A stretch of 64,000 nucleotides of DNA from Bacteroidota bacterium (GTDB lineage: Bacteria > Bacteroidota > JABWAT01). The position numbers were made by a program, and so were the translations under genes. Under the pieces are notes generated by a model, which was not told the DNA's origin, did no database searches, and saw nothing but the letters and a program-made list of their open reading frames with translations. Below are positions 32,954 to 42,967 of this stretch, one piece after another. Each line of letters begins with the position of its first letter. The first letter of the stretch is position 1. The stretch spans positions 1 to 64,000 of the forward strand of contig JABWAT010000005.1 of the NCBI GenBank assembly GCA_013360915.1, given 5' to 3'.

Positions 32954-34125
32954 CCCTCTGCCCGTAAAGCGGAAACAATATTCAGGCGGGCTGCTCTGAC
33001 GGCCGGTAAAAATCCGCCTACCAGACCCATGACCAGCGCAAAAATAAACGTGCTGATGATGGTTGAAGTACTCATTGAGAACCCGAAGGCCAATTCGGAA
33101 AACGTTCCGAAATTGGTGGTTGAGAACGTCACAGCCTGAAGTCCCGACGCTAAAACCAACCCGACAGCACAGCCAATCAGGGCAAGAACAACAGCTTCCA
33201 CCAGAAATGCAGTGAGGATGCTTCTTCTTTTAAAACCCAGTGCCCTCAGGGTCCCGATTTCGGTGGTCCGGTTAGAAACCGCTGCATACATGGTGATCAT
33301 GGCTCCGATCATGGCACCAAAACTGAATATGATGGTAACCACCAGTCCGAGAGCAGTGATAAATGTGGCCATGAACTGGGATTGTTCAAGGTAATAATCC
33401 TGCTCACGTTTCACCTCCAGATCCTGAAGTCGTTTCTCGGAACTCAGCCGGGTTTTAATCACCTCGAAATCATCCTGATTTCCCAGATGGAAAGTGAAGG
33501 TTGAAAAGGCATTGGCCCGGTTGTATTCATTCAGAATCAGGTCGGCATCGGTCCAGATTTCAGAAGCAAACCCGGTTTTGCCGGCATCCAGAATTCCAAC
33601 AACCAGCAGTTTCCTGCTGCCGATTTCAATCTCCCTGCCAACTTCGGCGCCCTGAAACAGATCATGAACTTTATTACCCACCACTGCTTCTGCCTGCCCG
33701 GGCCGGAACCACCGACCTTCAACCAGCTTCACCTGTGGACGAATGTTGTTGGCTGGGTTTGCCATCCCCCTCAGGTAGATGTTACCCATATCACCGCTGC
33801 CCTTTTTATCCAGATTGATCATGGTCACCACATCAGCGGTTGCCATGATTGAGCCATCGGCATGTTTCTGCATTTCCGGGAATGTGGAAACCAGGTCGAT
33901 CTGTTCACGCATGACCACACTTAATAAGTCAGAAGTCGACCCTTTTCTGATGATAATTAAATTGTCTTTTGAACCGGTGGCCACCATGGTATCCCTGATT
34001 CCTTCCGAGAGCATCAGAACGGCTGCAAAAACAAATACCACCAGTGAGATACCGGTAACCGTCAGACCAGTGGTCAGTTTTCGGGCCCATAGATTTCGCC
34101 AGTTGTAACTGAATGGAACTTTCAT
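32950..34125 (-). CDS. FtsX/MacB-type ABC transporter permease
   Basis: The 391-residue permease begins at an ATG with AGGAG eight bases upstream; 21 upstream codons in frame are discarded. It has one N-terminal membrane segment (~20-42), a periplasmic core (~45-265) and three C-terminal segments (~275-390) in the FtsX fold, with the RTTEIGTLRALGFKRR coupling helix that meets the ATPase. It forms the last gene of an adaptor-ATPase-permease-permease operon. Such systems carry lipoproteins, peptides or drugs through the periplasm rather than importing. Confidence 0.88.
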   Translation of the reverse strand: MKVPFSYNWRNLWARKLTTGLTVTGISLVVFVFAAVLMLSEGIRDTMVATGSKDNLIIIRKGSTSDLLSVVMREQIDLVSTFPEMQKHADGSIMATADVVTMINLDKKGSGDMGNIYLRGMANPANNIRPQVKLVEGRWFRPGQAEAVVGNKVHDLFQGAEVGREIEIGSRKLLVVGILDAGKTGFASEIWTDADLILNEYNRANAFSTFTFHLGNQDDFEVIKTRLSSEKRLQDLEVKREQDYYLEQSQFMATFITALGLVVTIIFSFGAMIGAMITMYAAVSNRTTEIGTLRALGFKRRSILTAFLVEAVVLALIGCAVGLVLASGLQAVTFSTTNFGTFSELAFGFSMSTSTIISTFIFALVMGLVGGFLPAVRAARLNIVSALRAEG

Positions 34126-34136
34126 GGTTAATCTCC

Positions 34137-35300
34137 TTATTCGATCTGGCGTAAACCGTCTACGATGGTGGTCCGGCCCGATTTCCATGCAGGAAAGGCC
34201 GAAGCAAGCAACCCGACTCCCAGTGAAAATCCGACCGAGAGAATCATGGTAACCGGCATCACTTCAAAGACAGGGAAAATGGTCGGGAATGCCTGACCGA
34301 ATGCATTGGCAATCGGAAAGGTCAATGCCAGACCAATCAGTCCGCCTGCGAATCCGATCAGCACCGATTCCCCGATAATTAAACCCGATACCAGAGCTGA
34401 TGAAAATCCCAACGCTTTCAGAACGGCATATTCTCTGATCCGTTCCCGGGCCGACATGATCATGGTATTTCCAAGAACCAGAAGGATGATACCTATGATA
34501 ACAAAGGAAATGATCTCGAGGGAAGCCAGAATGGCACTCGACATGGAAACAAATCCCTGCTGAAAGGCTTTTTCTGTTTCGGTTTTGGTTTTGGCGGAAG
34601 AGTTACTGAACAACCCATCAATCGACTCTGAAACCATTCCAGCCTGGTTGGCCTTATCAATGGCTACAATATACCAGCCCACATAACCCACACGGGAGGG
34701 CGAGGTTTCCTTCAGTGATTCATCCAGGTAAGCCCATTGAATGATCATCTGAGTCTCATCGACTGTTTTGTCGCGCCCAGAGTAAATACCGGTCACCACA
34801 AAGTCCCACATCCCAGGGAAAATATCGCCCTGCATGGTAATGATATCCCCGATTTTAAATCCGAACTGGTCGGCAATTTTCTTACCCACCACACACCCGT
34901 TCCGTTGAGAGATGAAAGCCTTCAACTGATCATCGGGCAGGATAAATTCGTTATAAACCGGGAAAAATGATTCCGGATCCACCGCAAACCGGGGGAAGAA
35001 AGCATCGGGGGCATTGTCTTTATAAACACCACCGAACCAGGTTGCAAAGGAAACCTGCTTAACACCCGGAATCTGGGCAATCTGGTCGCGGTAATTATAG
35101 GGTAGCGGAAAAATAAACGAGACCGCATGTCTGGTGATCAGGCGGGTCGACGAAGAGGCATCCACGCCGTAATTCCAGGCGGTCACCACAGTACGAAGCA
35201 GGCCAAATGCCATAACAGCAATGGCCAGACCAAGGATGGTCAACGCCGTCCGCAATTTGTGCCGGAAGACGTTTTTAACAATAAATTTGGTGATAATCAT
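34137..35300 (-). CDS. FtsX/MacB-type ABC transporter permease
   Basis: The 387-residue protein has the same fold as its neighbour: an N-terminal membrane segment (~15-38), a large periplasmic domain (~40-250), three C-terminal segments, and the coupling helix RIREYAVLKALGFSS. The two unequal permeases likely form a heterodimer with the ATPase encoded 8 bases upstream. The substrate is not predictable from sequence. Confidence 0.88.
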   Translation of the reverse strand: MIITKFIVKNVFRHKLRTALTILGLAIAVMAFGLLRTVVTAWNYGVDASSSTRLITRHAVSFIFPLPYNYRDQIAQIPGVKQVSFATWFGGVYKDNAPDAFFPRFAVDPESFFPVYNEFILPDDQLKAFISQRNGCVVGKKIADQFGFKIGDIITMQGDIFPGMWDFVVTGIYSGRDKTVDETQMIIQWAYLDESLKETSPSRVGYVGWYIVAIDKANQAGMVSESIDGLFSNSSAKTKTETEKAFQQGFVSMSSAILASLEIISFVIIGIILLVLGNTMIMSARERIREYAVLKALGFSSALVSGLIIGESVLIGFAGGLIGLALTFPIANAFGQAFPTIFPVFEVMPVTMILSVGFSLGVGLLASAFPAWKSGRTTIVDGLRQIE

Positions 35301-35308
35301 GGAGAACC

Positions 35309-35986
35309 TCAGCTTGCCATGAGCTCACCTTTTTCAAGGTGGCGAATGGTGTGTGCCCGTTCAGCTGCATGGGGGTCGTGGGTGACCATGATAATGGTTT
35401 TTTGTAGTTCCTTATTCAGTCGCTCAAGCAAGGTGAGAATGTCACCTGCCGACTTGCGGTCCAGATCTCCGGTTGGCTCATCACCAATCAGAATGGCCGG
35501 ATCGGTTACGATGGCACGTGCAATGGCCACCCGCTGCTGCTGCCCGCCCGACAGTTGCTTGGGATAGTGATCCATTCTGTCGCCCAGACCCACCAGATTG
35601 AGCATGGCTTCCACCCGCTCTTTTTTCTGTTTCTTGCTCAGCGAGGTCAGCTCAAGCGGCAACTCCACATTTTCATAGGCTGTGAGAACGGGAATCAGGT
35701 TATAAAACTGGAAAATAAATCCCACATTCCGGCTTCTCCAGACAGCCAGCTGAGACTCTGACAGAGTGGCGATGTCGGTTCCTCCCACCATAATCGAGCC
35801 GCTGGTGGGACGATCAATTCCTGAAATCAGGTTCAGCAGGGTGGTTTTTCCCGATCCTGAAGGACCCATCAGGGCCAGAAATTCCCCGGATGGAACCGAC
35901 AGATTCAGGTTTTGCAGTACCGGAATCTCGATGGATCCCCGATAGTATAATTTCGTCAGACCACTGACAGTTACAATATCACTCAT
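35309..35986 (-). CDS. ABC transporter ATPase, LolD/MacB type
   Basis: From the ATG at 35986 the protein has 225 residues with Walker A GPSGSGKTT, Q-loop FQFYNLIP, signature LSGGQQQR and Walker B ILIGDEPTGDLD. FYNLIPxLTAxENV and the DLD ending are typical of the LolD/MacB/FtsE branch, which powers mechanotransmission rather than import. The longer frame to 36037 overlaps the adaptor gene and is not preferred. It lies between the adaptor and the permeases. Confidence 0.92.
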   Translation of the reverse strand: MSDIVTVSGLTKLYYRGSIEIPVLQNLNLSVPSGEFLALMGPSGSGKTTLLNLISGIDRPTSGSIMVGGTDIATLSESQLAVWRSRNVGFIFQFYNLIPVLTAYENVELPLELTSLSKKQKKERVEAMLNLVGLGDRMDHYPKQLSGGQQQRVAIARAIVTDPAILIGDEPTGDLDRKSAGDILTLLERLNKELQKTIIMVTHDPHAAERAHTIRHLEKGELMAS

Positions 35987-36014
35987 TGCTTTGTCCTTTT
36001 TTTCGATCCACAGA

Positions 36015-37244
36015 TTACTCGGTTGCCATCTGATCACCTGATTTCAGTGTCTCAGCGGGGCGGAGAATCACCCGTTCACCGGCCTGAACACCCGACAGGA
36101 TTTCAATTCTGGAACCGGATGCTTCACCAGTGGAAACCACACGGCGATCGACGATTCCATTCGCAATCACAAACACCACTTTTTCACCGTCACGGTCCGT
36201 CACGGCGGTAATGGGAACGGTCAGCTTGGGAACCGATGCCTTTGCATCCCCCACCGACTTTTCATTAAGAAAATTCACTTTTGCCCGCATTTCCGGAAGC
36301 ACTTTTTCATCCAGCGTTCTGAACCGAACCTTAGTAAGGACCGTGGCCTTTGCACGATCAGCGGTGGGAACCACCTTGTTCACAAAACCATTGTAACGGA
36401 CCGATGGATAAGCATCCAACATGATTTCACAATTCATTCCTTCGCGGATGGATTGAATGCTTGATTCTGAAACTTCCGCCTCGACTTCAAGAGAAGTCAT
36501 ATCGGCGATGGTCACCACGGCACCACGGCTACCGGCAGCAGCACCAAACGGAGAAATCACCTCGCCAACATTTGCATTCTTGGTCAGCACCACTCCGTCG
36601 AACGGAGCACGGATACGGGTATTTTCGACTGCAACCGAGGCCGCTTTCAGATTTGCCTCTGAAACCTGAACAGATGCTTCCGCAGAAAGATAGGCCGCTT
36701 CAGCCCTGCGGAGCCGGAAATCGGCCAATTCCATTTCACTTTTTGAGATCAGATTGGTCCGAAACAGTTCAGCCTGACGTTTTTGAAAAAGAATGGCCTC
36801 TTCTTTTTCCACCTGAGCAGTGGAAAGGGTGGCACGGCTGATGGAAACCGAGGCAGACGCCTGATCATAAGCGGCCTCCACATCTCCCGATTCGATCCGG
36901 CCTATAATCTGACCCTGTTTGACACGATCACCTTCAATGACCGATAATTCCTCCAGCCGTCCGGTTCCTTTGCTGGCAACGGCTGCTTTCCGCTGGGCCA
37001 CCACATAACCGCTCGATGTCAGAAGGGTGTTTTCCTGGGCCGGCGTCGTCAGAACCGCCAGTCCGGTTTCGGTTTTACCGGCTGTTTCACCGCCCGTCAG
37101 CAGCCAGATCAGACCCACCACAATCAGTACAATGGCTATGGCCAATCCCCCCACAAGCAGGGGCCGGCGTTTGGGTTGGTCCGGCTCCCGTGCCTCACGG
37201 TTCATTTTAAGAAAAGACAGATCGGTATTTTGGGCATCCGACAT
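36015..37244 (-). CDS. Periplasmic adaptor (HlyD/MacA-type membrane fusion protein)
   Basis: The 409-residue protein has one N-terminal membrane anchor (~28-50), then the split lipoyl domain (VASKGTGRLEELSVIEGDRVKQGQIIGRIESGD and TRIRAPFDGVVLTKNANVGE) around a helical hairpin (~125-205). Beta-barrel and membrane-proximal domains follow. Such adaptors link an inner-membrane ABC transporter to an outer-membrane channel. It starts the four-gene efflux-type operon. No TolC-like gene is in the window. Confidence 0.9.
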   Translation of the reverse strand: MSDAQNTDLSFLKMNREAREPDQPKRRPLLVGGLAIAIVLIVVGLIWLLTGGETAGKTETGLAVLTTPAQENTLLTSSGYVVAQRKAAVASKGTGRLEELSVIEGDRVKQGQIIGRIESGDVEAAYDQASASVSISRATLSTAQVEKEEAILFQKRQAELFRTNLISKSEMELADFRLRRAEAAYLSAEASVQVSEANLKAASVAVENTRIRAPFDGVVLTKNANVGEVISPFGAAAGSRGAVVTIADMTSLEVEAEVSESSIQSIREGMNCEIMLDAYPSVRYNGFVNKVVPTADRAKATVLTKVRFRTLDEKVLPEMRAKVNFLNEKSVGDAKASVPKLTVPITAVTDRDGEKVVFVIANGIVDRRVVSTGEASGSRIEILSGVQAGERVILRPAETLKSGDQMATE

Positions 37245-37263
37245 TCCAGAATCTCCAGAAAAT

Positions 37264-37283
37264 GTCCGGTATACGATCCGGAC
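37264..37283 (-). terminator. Weak hairpin between the MscS and adaptor genes
   Basis: A 6-base perfect stem, gtccgg (37264-37269) with ccggac (37278-37283), is followed on the minus strand by ATTTT. The short stem makes it a weak or attenuating terminator at best. Confidence 0.35.
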
Positions 37284-37299
37284 GTTAATTTGTTACCTG

Positions 37300-38412
37300 T
37301 CAGGAAGGAAGTTTTCCCTGAAAATGAACCACCCGCTGCGGATAGGGAACGACCACACCAGCCGACCGGAGTGCTTCATTGATCTGAACACGCAATTCTT
37401 CGGCCACGCGGAATTCATCGCGGTAGTTAGCAACCCGGCTGATTACAGTCAGCAACAACCCATTCTCCTGAAACTCGAGAAAATAACATCTCGGAACCGG
37501 GTCTTTCATAATTTCCGGATGTGCAGCCGCGGTGGTTTCCAGTAATAACTTGACCTTTTCCAGATCGGTTCCGCTTGCCACAATCACATCAATCTTGACC
37601 CGGGCAGCCGGATCTGGGTAACTGTAATTGATCACCTGACTTTTTGCAATCTCTGCATTGGGAATAATAACCGTGTGGTTCTCAAAATTCAGAATCTTGG
37701 TGGACCGAAGCCCGATATGAATAACATCCCCGACCAGACCACTTGCCACCAGCCGTACGCGGTCTCCCACCCGGAATGGACGATCAATCATGATCACAAA
37801 TCCGGCAATCATGTTCGACAAGGTATCCTGAGAGGCAAATCCGACTGCAAATGAAACAGCCCCGGCAAAAATGGCCAGACCCGTAAGATCAATCTGGAAA
37901 TAATTCAGGACGAAGGCCACGCCGCCCACGTATATGACGATTTTAACAAGTCGCTCCACCAATGGAGCAAATTCCTCATCAACCGACGTTTCGGTTTTTG
38001 AAGCAATCGATTCCACATACCATTGCATGATAATATCGAACAATTTCACCAGGAACCGGCAAACGAGATAGGAGAAGATGGTTACCGACAGACCGATAAG
38101 CACGCTTTGGGTGGTTTCAGAAAAATGTCCCCTGATCTCATCGAAGGACAGGTAGAAGGCAATGATGAAAATGATCTGATCGATGGATTGGCTGATCAGG
38201 GTAAGAATTTTGTCGTCAAGGGTGGTTTCGGTTTCGCGGGTGATAAACCGCTCAATCACCACAAAAATCAGTTTGACCACCAGTACCAGCACACCGGCAG
38301 CGGCCAGCGCAAGAGCCAGAAAGGAAAAATCGGCCCAGACATCATCGGTTATGTAACCGGAAATCCATTGTCTGATGTCATTCAGACCCGAGATTAAAAA
38401 GAAAGGTGCCAT
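37300..38412 (-). CDS. MscS-family mechanosensitive channel
   Basis: The 370-residue protein has membrane segments at ~28-52, ~72-90 and ~103-125, and the pore helix region ~165-200 (GLAIFAGAVSFAVGFASQDTLSN-like, rich in alternating G and A). Then comes the MscS beta domain with DRPFRVGDRVRL and NAEIAKSQVINYS. Such channels release solutes on osmotic downshock. It overlaps surE by 19 bases. Confidence 0.9.
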   Translation of the reverse strand: MAPFFLISGLNDIRQWISGYITDDVWADFSFLALALAAAGVLVLVVKLIFVVIERFITRETETTLDDKILTLISQSIDQIIFIIAFYLSFDEIRGHFSETTQSVLIGLSVTIFSYLVCRFLVKLFDIIMQWYVESIASKTETSVDEEFAPLVERLVKIVIYVGGVAFVLNYFQIDLTGLAIFAGAVSFAVGFASQDTLSNMIAGFVIMIDRPFRVGDRVRLVASGLVGDVIHIGLRSTKILNFENHTVIIPNAEIAKSQVINYSYPDPAARVKIDVIVASGTDLEKVKLLLETTAAAHPEIMKDPVPRCYFLEFQENGLLLTVISRVANYRDEFRVAEELRVQINEALRSAGVVVPYPQRVVHFQGKLPS

Positions 38413-39161
38413 TTTTTCAGTTCATCCAGAAATTGATAAGAAGTTAAATCGAATTGAATCGGGGTTACCGAAATAAAATTATTCAATACAGCAATTTCAT
38501 CCTGATCATCGGCATCATCCACCATGATCATTTTTCCGGTCAGCCAGTAATAGGTGTTGTTGTGCGGATCCTTCCGGCGGTCATAGTCATCATCCCAGAC
38601 CGCATTCCCCATTCTGGTGACTTTGATTCCTGCGATTTCAGATTTTGGCACCGGGGGAATGTTCACATTCAGGAGAACGCCGGCCGGTAATTGGTTTTTC
38701 AGGACCAGCTTACTGAACCCGGGAATAAAATCTGCGGCAGGACCAAAATCGGGGATGCCGAATGTTGCCAGGGAAATGGCCACCGAAGGAATCCCCATAA
38801 ACGTTCCTTCCGTTGCAGCCGACACGGTTCCGGAATACATGATTGAAGTCGATGTATTAGCCCCGTGATTAATACCCGACACAATCAGATCGGGTTTTTC
38901 CTTCATGATGGATCGCAGGGCAAGTTTCACGCAATCTGCCGGTGTGCCATTAACCGCATGACCGAAAAATTCACCATTGATCCGGTGTTCCTGAACTCTC
39001 AGGGGAGATTGAATGGTGATGGCATGACCCACTGCCGACATTTGTTTATCAGGAGCGACCACTGTTACATTGAAATGATCTTTCAGCGCCTGTGCTAGTG
39101 CATAAATACCCGGTGCATTGATTCCATCATCATTGCACACCAGAACCCGTGGTTTATTCAT
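38394..39161 (-). CDS. surE: 5'-nucleotidase SurE
   Basis: The 255-residue enzyme is a metal-dependent nucleoside monophosphate phosphatase. The N-terminal VLVCNDDGINAPGI carries the metal-binding pair D11/D12 with N10. PDKQMSAVGHAIT and NGTPADCVKLAL are hallmark blocks, and VSGINHGANTS carries the active-site asparagine. The length is normal. It lies 8 bases after panB. Confidence 0.96.
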   Translation of the reverse strand: MNKPRVLVCNDDGINAPGIYALAQALKDHFNVTVVAPDKQMSAVGHAITIQSPLRVQEHRINGEFFGHAVNGTPADCVKLALRSIMKEKPDLIVSGINHGANTSTSIMYSGTVSAATEGTFMGIPSVAISLATFGIPDFGPAADFIPGFSKLVLKNQLPAGVLLNVNIPPVPKSEIAGIKVTRMGNAVWDDDYDRRKDPHNNTYYWLTGKMIMVDDADDQDEIAVLNNFISVTPIQFDLTSYQFLDELKKWHLSF

Positions 39162-39169
39162 AATCGGAA

Positions 39170-39985
39170 TCAGTAACTTTCTTCTGCTGAAGGGAATTTT
39201 TTATTTCGGACATCATCGGCATACCGGCGGGCCGACTCAATGATTCTGGACCCCAGATCATCATAACGCCGGGCAAAGCGCGGCTTGAATTCGGTGAATA
39301 ACCCGAGCATGTCATAACTGACCAGCACCTGACCATCACAGGAGGGTCCGGCACCGATTCCAATGGTCGGAATGGACAGGCTGGCGGTCACCTGTGCGGC
39401 CAGTTGGGCGGGTACTTTTTCTAAAACGATTGCAAAACAACCGGCCGCTTCCAATGCACGCGCATCCGATATCAATTGTTCGGCTTCCGTCTTTTCCTTG
39501 GCCCTGACTTTATAGGAACCAAACTGGTGAATACTCTGCGGGGTCAGGCCGAGGTGACCCATGACCGGTATACCAGCCGACACAATCTTGTTTATGGTAG
39601 CAGCCACGGCTTTGCCACCTTCCAGTTTAACCCCGGAAACCCCCGATTCCTTCATGATCCGTCCTGCGTTGATCAGGGCCTCCTCGGCTGTTACCTGATA
39701 GGACATAAAGGGCATATCGGTAATCACCAGCGCTCGGGTAGTTCCACGGACCACAGCACTGGAGTGATAAATCATCTGGTCGACAGTGACGGGAAGGGTG
39801 GTTTCATAGCCGGCAATCACCATTCCAAGGGAATCGCCTACCAGGAAAATATCGATGCCGGCCCGATCGAGCAGACGGGCCATGGTAAAGTCATAGGCAG
39901 TCAGCATGGTGAGCCGGGTGCCGGTCAGCTTGGCTTCTCTGACGGTTTGCGTGGTTACTTTTTTAAGCGATCCTTCAATGCTCAT
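39170..39985 (-). CDS. panB: 3-methyl-2-oxobutanoate hydroxymethyltransferase
   Basis: The 271-residue enzyme makes ketopantoate from alpha-ketoisovalerate and methylene-tetrahydrofolate, the first step of pantothenate synthesis. [16 protein letters not shown], the metal-binding [15 protein letters not shown] and GHLGLTPQS are family blocks, and [17 protein letters not shown] closes the barrel. No panC or panD is in the window. It overlaps the preceding lipM-like gene by 11 bases. Confidence 0.96.
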   Translation of the reverse strand: MSIEGSLKKVTTQTVREAKLTGTRLTMLTAYDFTMARLLDRAGIDIFLVGDSLGMVIAGYETTLPVTVDQMIYHSSAVVRGTTRALVITDMPFMSYQVTAEEALINAGRIMKESGVSGVKLEGGKAVAATINKIVSAGIPVMGHLGLTPQSIHQFGSYKVRAKEKTEAEQLISDARALEAAGCFAIVLEKVPAQLAAQVTASLSIPTIGIGAGPSCDGQVLVSYDMLGLFTEFKPRFARRYDDLGSRIIESARRYADDVRNKKFPSAEESY

Positions 39986-40772
39986 GGTTCACCCGGAATT
40001 TTTTTGACAGTTGAGCAATCAGTTCGTGCTCTTCCGGTTTCCAGTCCCCCGACTCAACCTTAAAACCGGTTACTTCACCGAACAGCCTGCGAAGATCGGA
40101 ATAAAACACCGGAATAGAAAAACCGGGGTTCGCCTCTGAAAGACATGTTGCTTTCTTTGCGAGCACCGCCCTGGCTGATGCCTTTTCTTCGGGGGAAGTC
40201 CAGTTCAGATAATCAATCACCGCTTCATGGCTGTGATCTACCGGAATCGATCCGTGCTGCAGTATCACGGGACCATACTGCCGCTGGGCGCTGCCCACCA
40301 CTTTTTTTCCGTTCAGCAGCAACTCACTCTGTGCAGAAGAAATGAAGCAGGGAACACTCCGGTATTGCTGATAAATGGCACGGAATTCATCCGATGAAGT
40401 GGTCCGCACAGTTTGAACGGACTGTTTCAGGAGAGCCAGATGAATGGCTTCATGAAGACGCTCGTACCAGTAGGACGGCGGGTGGTCACCCAGCGGAATA
40501 ATGCAGCTGTAGGTAATTTCATTGGCGTGAAACACGGCTCTTCCGCCAGTGGGGCGTCTGACTACCATGGCCCCGGCGGCTCTGAGGGCCTCAAAATTGA
40601 CTTCATCCGGCTTTTGGTGATAGCCAAGAGACAGACACCAGGGGGACCAGTTATAAAGGCGGAAAACGGGTTCTCCCAATCCGCTGATCAGGGACTCGAT
40701 TGCAGCAGCATCGGCCCCCATATTGAACAATCCTGTTTGACCCGATTCCTCCATCCATCGGATGGAGCTCAC
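39975..40772 (-). CDS. LipM-like octanoyltransferase / lipoate-protein ligase family
   Basis: The 265-residue protein has the BPL/LplA/LipB fold: [11 protein letters not shown] (residues 72-82), and [10 protein letters not shown] with the acyl-binding lysine (K157). A cysteine in SVPCFIS (C142) sits where LipM octanoyltransferases keep their catalytic cysteine. This favours octanoyl transfer from acyl-carrier protein to a lipoyl domain over ATP-dependent ligation, but an LplA role cannot be excluded. It overlaps lpxA by 4 bases and panB by 11. Confidence 0.85.
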   Translation of the reverse strand: MSSIRWMEESGQTGLFNMGADAAAIESLISGLGEPVFRLYNWSPWCLSLGYHQKPDEVNFEALRAAGAMVVRRPTGGRAVFHANEITYSCIIPLGDHPPSYWYERLHEAIHLALLKQSVQTVRTTSSDEFRAIYQQYRSVPCFISSAQSELLLNGKKVVGSAQRQYGPVILQHGSIPVDHSHEAVIDYLNWTSPEEKASARAVLAKKATCLSEANPGFSIPVFYSDLRRLFGEVTGFKVESGDWKPEEHELIAQLSKKFRVNHEH

Positions 40773-41554
40773 TTTGGTCCCCGGATTATTCCGCGGTCAC
40801 AACTGCGGATAAATTGCACAAAATAAGATACCTCAGGATTGGCAGGAACCTCGGCTTCAATGGCTTTCAGCGCATCACTGACATTGAGTCCCCTGCGGTA
40901 GAGTATCATAAAACAGGTGTCCAGTGATTCGATCGTCTCGCGTGAAAAACCACGCCGGCGCAGTCCGATCAGATTCAGTCCTTCCGCCACCATGGGTTCC
41001 CTTCCGGCCAGCACGTAAGGAGGAACATCCTTGGTTGCACGGAATCCGCCCCCGATCATGGCATGAGCGCCAATCTTAGTAAACTGATGAACCGGTGTCA
41101 TTCCGCCGATGATGGCATGTTCGTGGATTTCCACATGTCCGGCCACCTGAACGCCATTTGCAAGGATAACTTTATTTCCAACCACACTGTCATGAGCCAC
41201 ATGCACATAGGCCATTAACAGGCAATCAGACCCGATTACGGTCTTATTGGAATGAACGGTGCCCCGGTTCAATGAACAGAATTCCCTGATCACCGTCCGG
41301 TCTCCTACCGACAGGATGGTAGGTTCTCCTTTGTATTTCAGATCCTGAGGAGCGGTAGAAACCACTGCTCCGTGATGAACCTTCACCTGATCACCCAGCC
41401 GGGCCCCGTTACCGATAAGGGTACTGCTCCCGATCACACAATCCTTCCCGATGATCACATCATCCTCGATGACGGCAAAAGGGCCCACGCTGGTACCTTC
41501 GCCTAACACCGCCTTTGAGGATACGATGGCTGTTGGATGTATCTGAGATGACAT
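40769..41554 (-). CDS. lpxA: UDP-N-acetylglucosamine acyltransferase
   Basis: The 261-residue protein is a left-handed beta-helix of hexapeptide repeats from IHPTAIVSSKAVLG on. VSTAPQDLKYKGEP and the catalytic histidine region YVHVAHDSVVGN are diagnostic of LpxA, which attaches the first acyl chain in lipid A synthesis. A C-terminal helical bundle (~190-261) completes it. It follows lpxC-fabZ by 10 bases. Confidence 0.96.
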   Translation of the reverse strand: MSSQIHPTAIVSSKAVLGEGTSVGPFAVIEDDVIIGKDCVIGSSTLIGNGARLGDQVKVHHGAVVSTAPQDLKYKGEPTILSVGDRTVIREFCSLNRGTVHSNKTVIGSDCLLMAYVHVAHDSVVGNKVILANGVQVAGHVEIHEHAIIGGMTPVHQFTKIGAHAMIGGGFRATKDVPPYVLAGREPMVAEGLNLIGLRRRGFSRETIESLDTCFMILYRRGLNVSDALKAIEAEVPANPEVSYFVQFIRSCDRGIIRGPK

Positions 41555-41564
41555 TGAAATTTCC

Positions 41565-42962
41565 TCAGGAATTACGTTCGATTATTGAAGCCATCATGTC
41601 TGCCTCGCAGACCACCTGCCCATCCACCAACGCCTTGCCTTTAATAGAGCAGATTTTCCGTTTGCGGGAAACCATTTCGATCTCTATCACCAACTGATCA
41701 CCCGGCGTAACCGGTTTACGGAATTTACAATTATCAATGCTCATGAAATAAACAAGCGTTTCATTCACATTTTCCATTCCGTTGAGAAGAAGAATACCAC
41801 CAGCTTGTGCCATGGCTTCCACGATCAGCACGCCCGGCATTACCGGATGTCCGGGAAAATGCCCATTGAAAAACGGTTCATTCCGGGTCACGTTTTTGAT
41901 GGCTGTGATCTTTTCATCAAGCTTAAACTCGGTGATCCGGTCAATGAGCAGAAACGGGTAGCGATGGGGAAGGATTTTCTCGATGGCCTGGATATCAAAG
42001 ACAATGTTTTCTTTTTTAACATGCTGGAATTTCCTGGTCAGCTTTCTGGCTTCGACCAGTTTTCTGAGTTCCTTCACGAACGCAATGTTGGCGGCATGGC
42101 CGGGACGGGCTGCAAGAACCTGCGCTTTCAGCGGGGCACCAATGAGTGCCAGATCGCCCATCAGGTCAAGGAGTTTATGCCGGGCCGGTTCGTTTTTATA
42201 TCTCAGTTCCTTGTTATTTAAGATCCCGTTTTCTCCCAGAACCAGCTCAGATTGCAATCCGAGCTTTCCTTTTAAACGGTTCAATTCTTCCGGATTGATT
42301 TTCCGGTCTACGATAACCACTGCATTGTCGATGTCGCCACCCTGAATGAGGCCTGCTTCGGCCAGCATTTCGACTTCTGTGAGAAAACAAAAAGTCCGTG
42401 CAGAGGCAAATTCATTTACGAACTCACGGATGTTGAACATACCGGTGTGCTGACTTCCAAGCGCTGGGTTGTTGTAATCCACCATAACCGTCAGACGGAA
42501 ATCATCGCTTGGCAGACCAACAATCTGAATACCCTTTGTTTCATCGACATACTGAATGGTCTGATCAATGACCAGATAATCCCGCATGGCCTGCTGTTCA
42601 ACGGTACCCACGGTCATCAGGGCATCTACAATGGGTTTGGCCGACCCATCCATCACAGGTGGTTCCGGACCATCCAGTTCGATCCGGCAATTGTCGATCT
42701 GCAATCCAACCAGCGAAGCCAGAACATGTTCCACGGTATGAACCCGGGCCTCTCCAAGCTGAATGGTGGTTCCGCGTGCAAGATCCACCACATAGTTCAC
42801 ATCGGCAGGCACTTCGGGGTGTCCGGGTAAATCGACCCGAACAAACCGGTAACCATAATTTTCAGGGGCCGGTTTAAAGGTCAGTGTGGTGTGATGCCCG
42901 GTGTGAAGTCCCACACCGCGGATCGTTACATCACCATTGATGGTCCGCTGTTTTTCGATCAT
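41565..42962 (-). CDS. Bifunctional LpxC-FabZ fusion
   Basis: The 465-residue protein joins two enzymes. Residues ~1-305 are the zinc deacetylase LpxC, the committed lipid A step, with [17 protein letters not shown], the zinc ligands in HTVEHVLA and later [12 protein letters not shown]. Residues ~320-465 are the hydroxyacyl-ACP dehydratase FabZ with [13 protein letters not shown] and [20 protein letters not shown] (catalytic H and E). The fusion is well known from the Bacteroidota/Chlorobiota side and is a good lineage marker. Both enzymes compete for hydroxyacyl-ACP-derived flux, so fusion may balance lipid A and fatty acid synthesis. Confidence 0.96.
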   Translation of the reverse strand: MIEKQRTINGDVTIRGVGLHTGHHTTLTFKPAPENYGYRFVRVDLPGHPEVPADVNYVVDLARGTTIQLGEARVHTVEHVLASLVGLQIDNCRIELDGPEPPVMDGSAKPIVDALMTVGTVEQQAMRDYLVIDQTIQYVDETKGIQIVGLPSDDFRLTVMVDYNNPALGSQHTGMFNIREFVNEFASARTFCFLTEVEMLAEAGLIQGGDIDNAVVIVDRKINPEELNRLKGKLGLQSELVLGENGILNNKELRYKNEPARHKLLDLMGDLALIGAPLKAQVLAARPGHAANIAFVKELRKLVEARKLTRKFQHVKKENIVFDIQAIEKILPHRYPFLLIDRITEFKLDEKITAIKNVTRNEPFFNGHFPGHPVMPGVLIVEAMAQAGGILLLNGMENVNETLVYFMSIDNCKFRKPVTPGDQLVIEIEMVSRKRKICSIKGKALVDGQVVCEADMMASIIERNS

Positions 42963-42967
42963 ACGAT

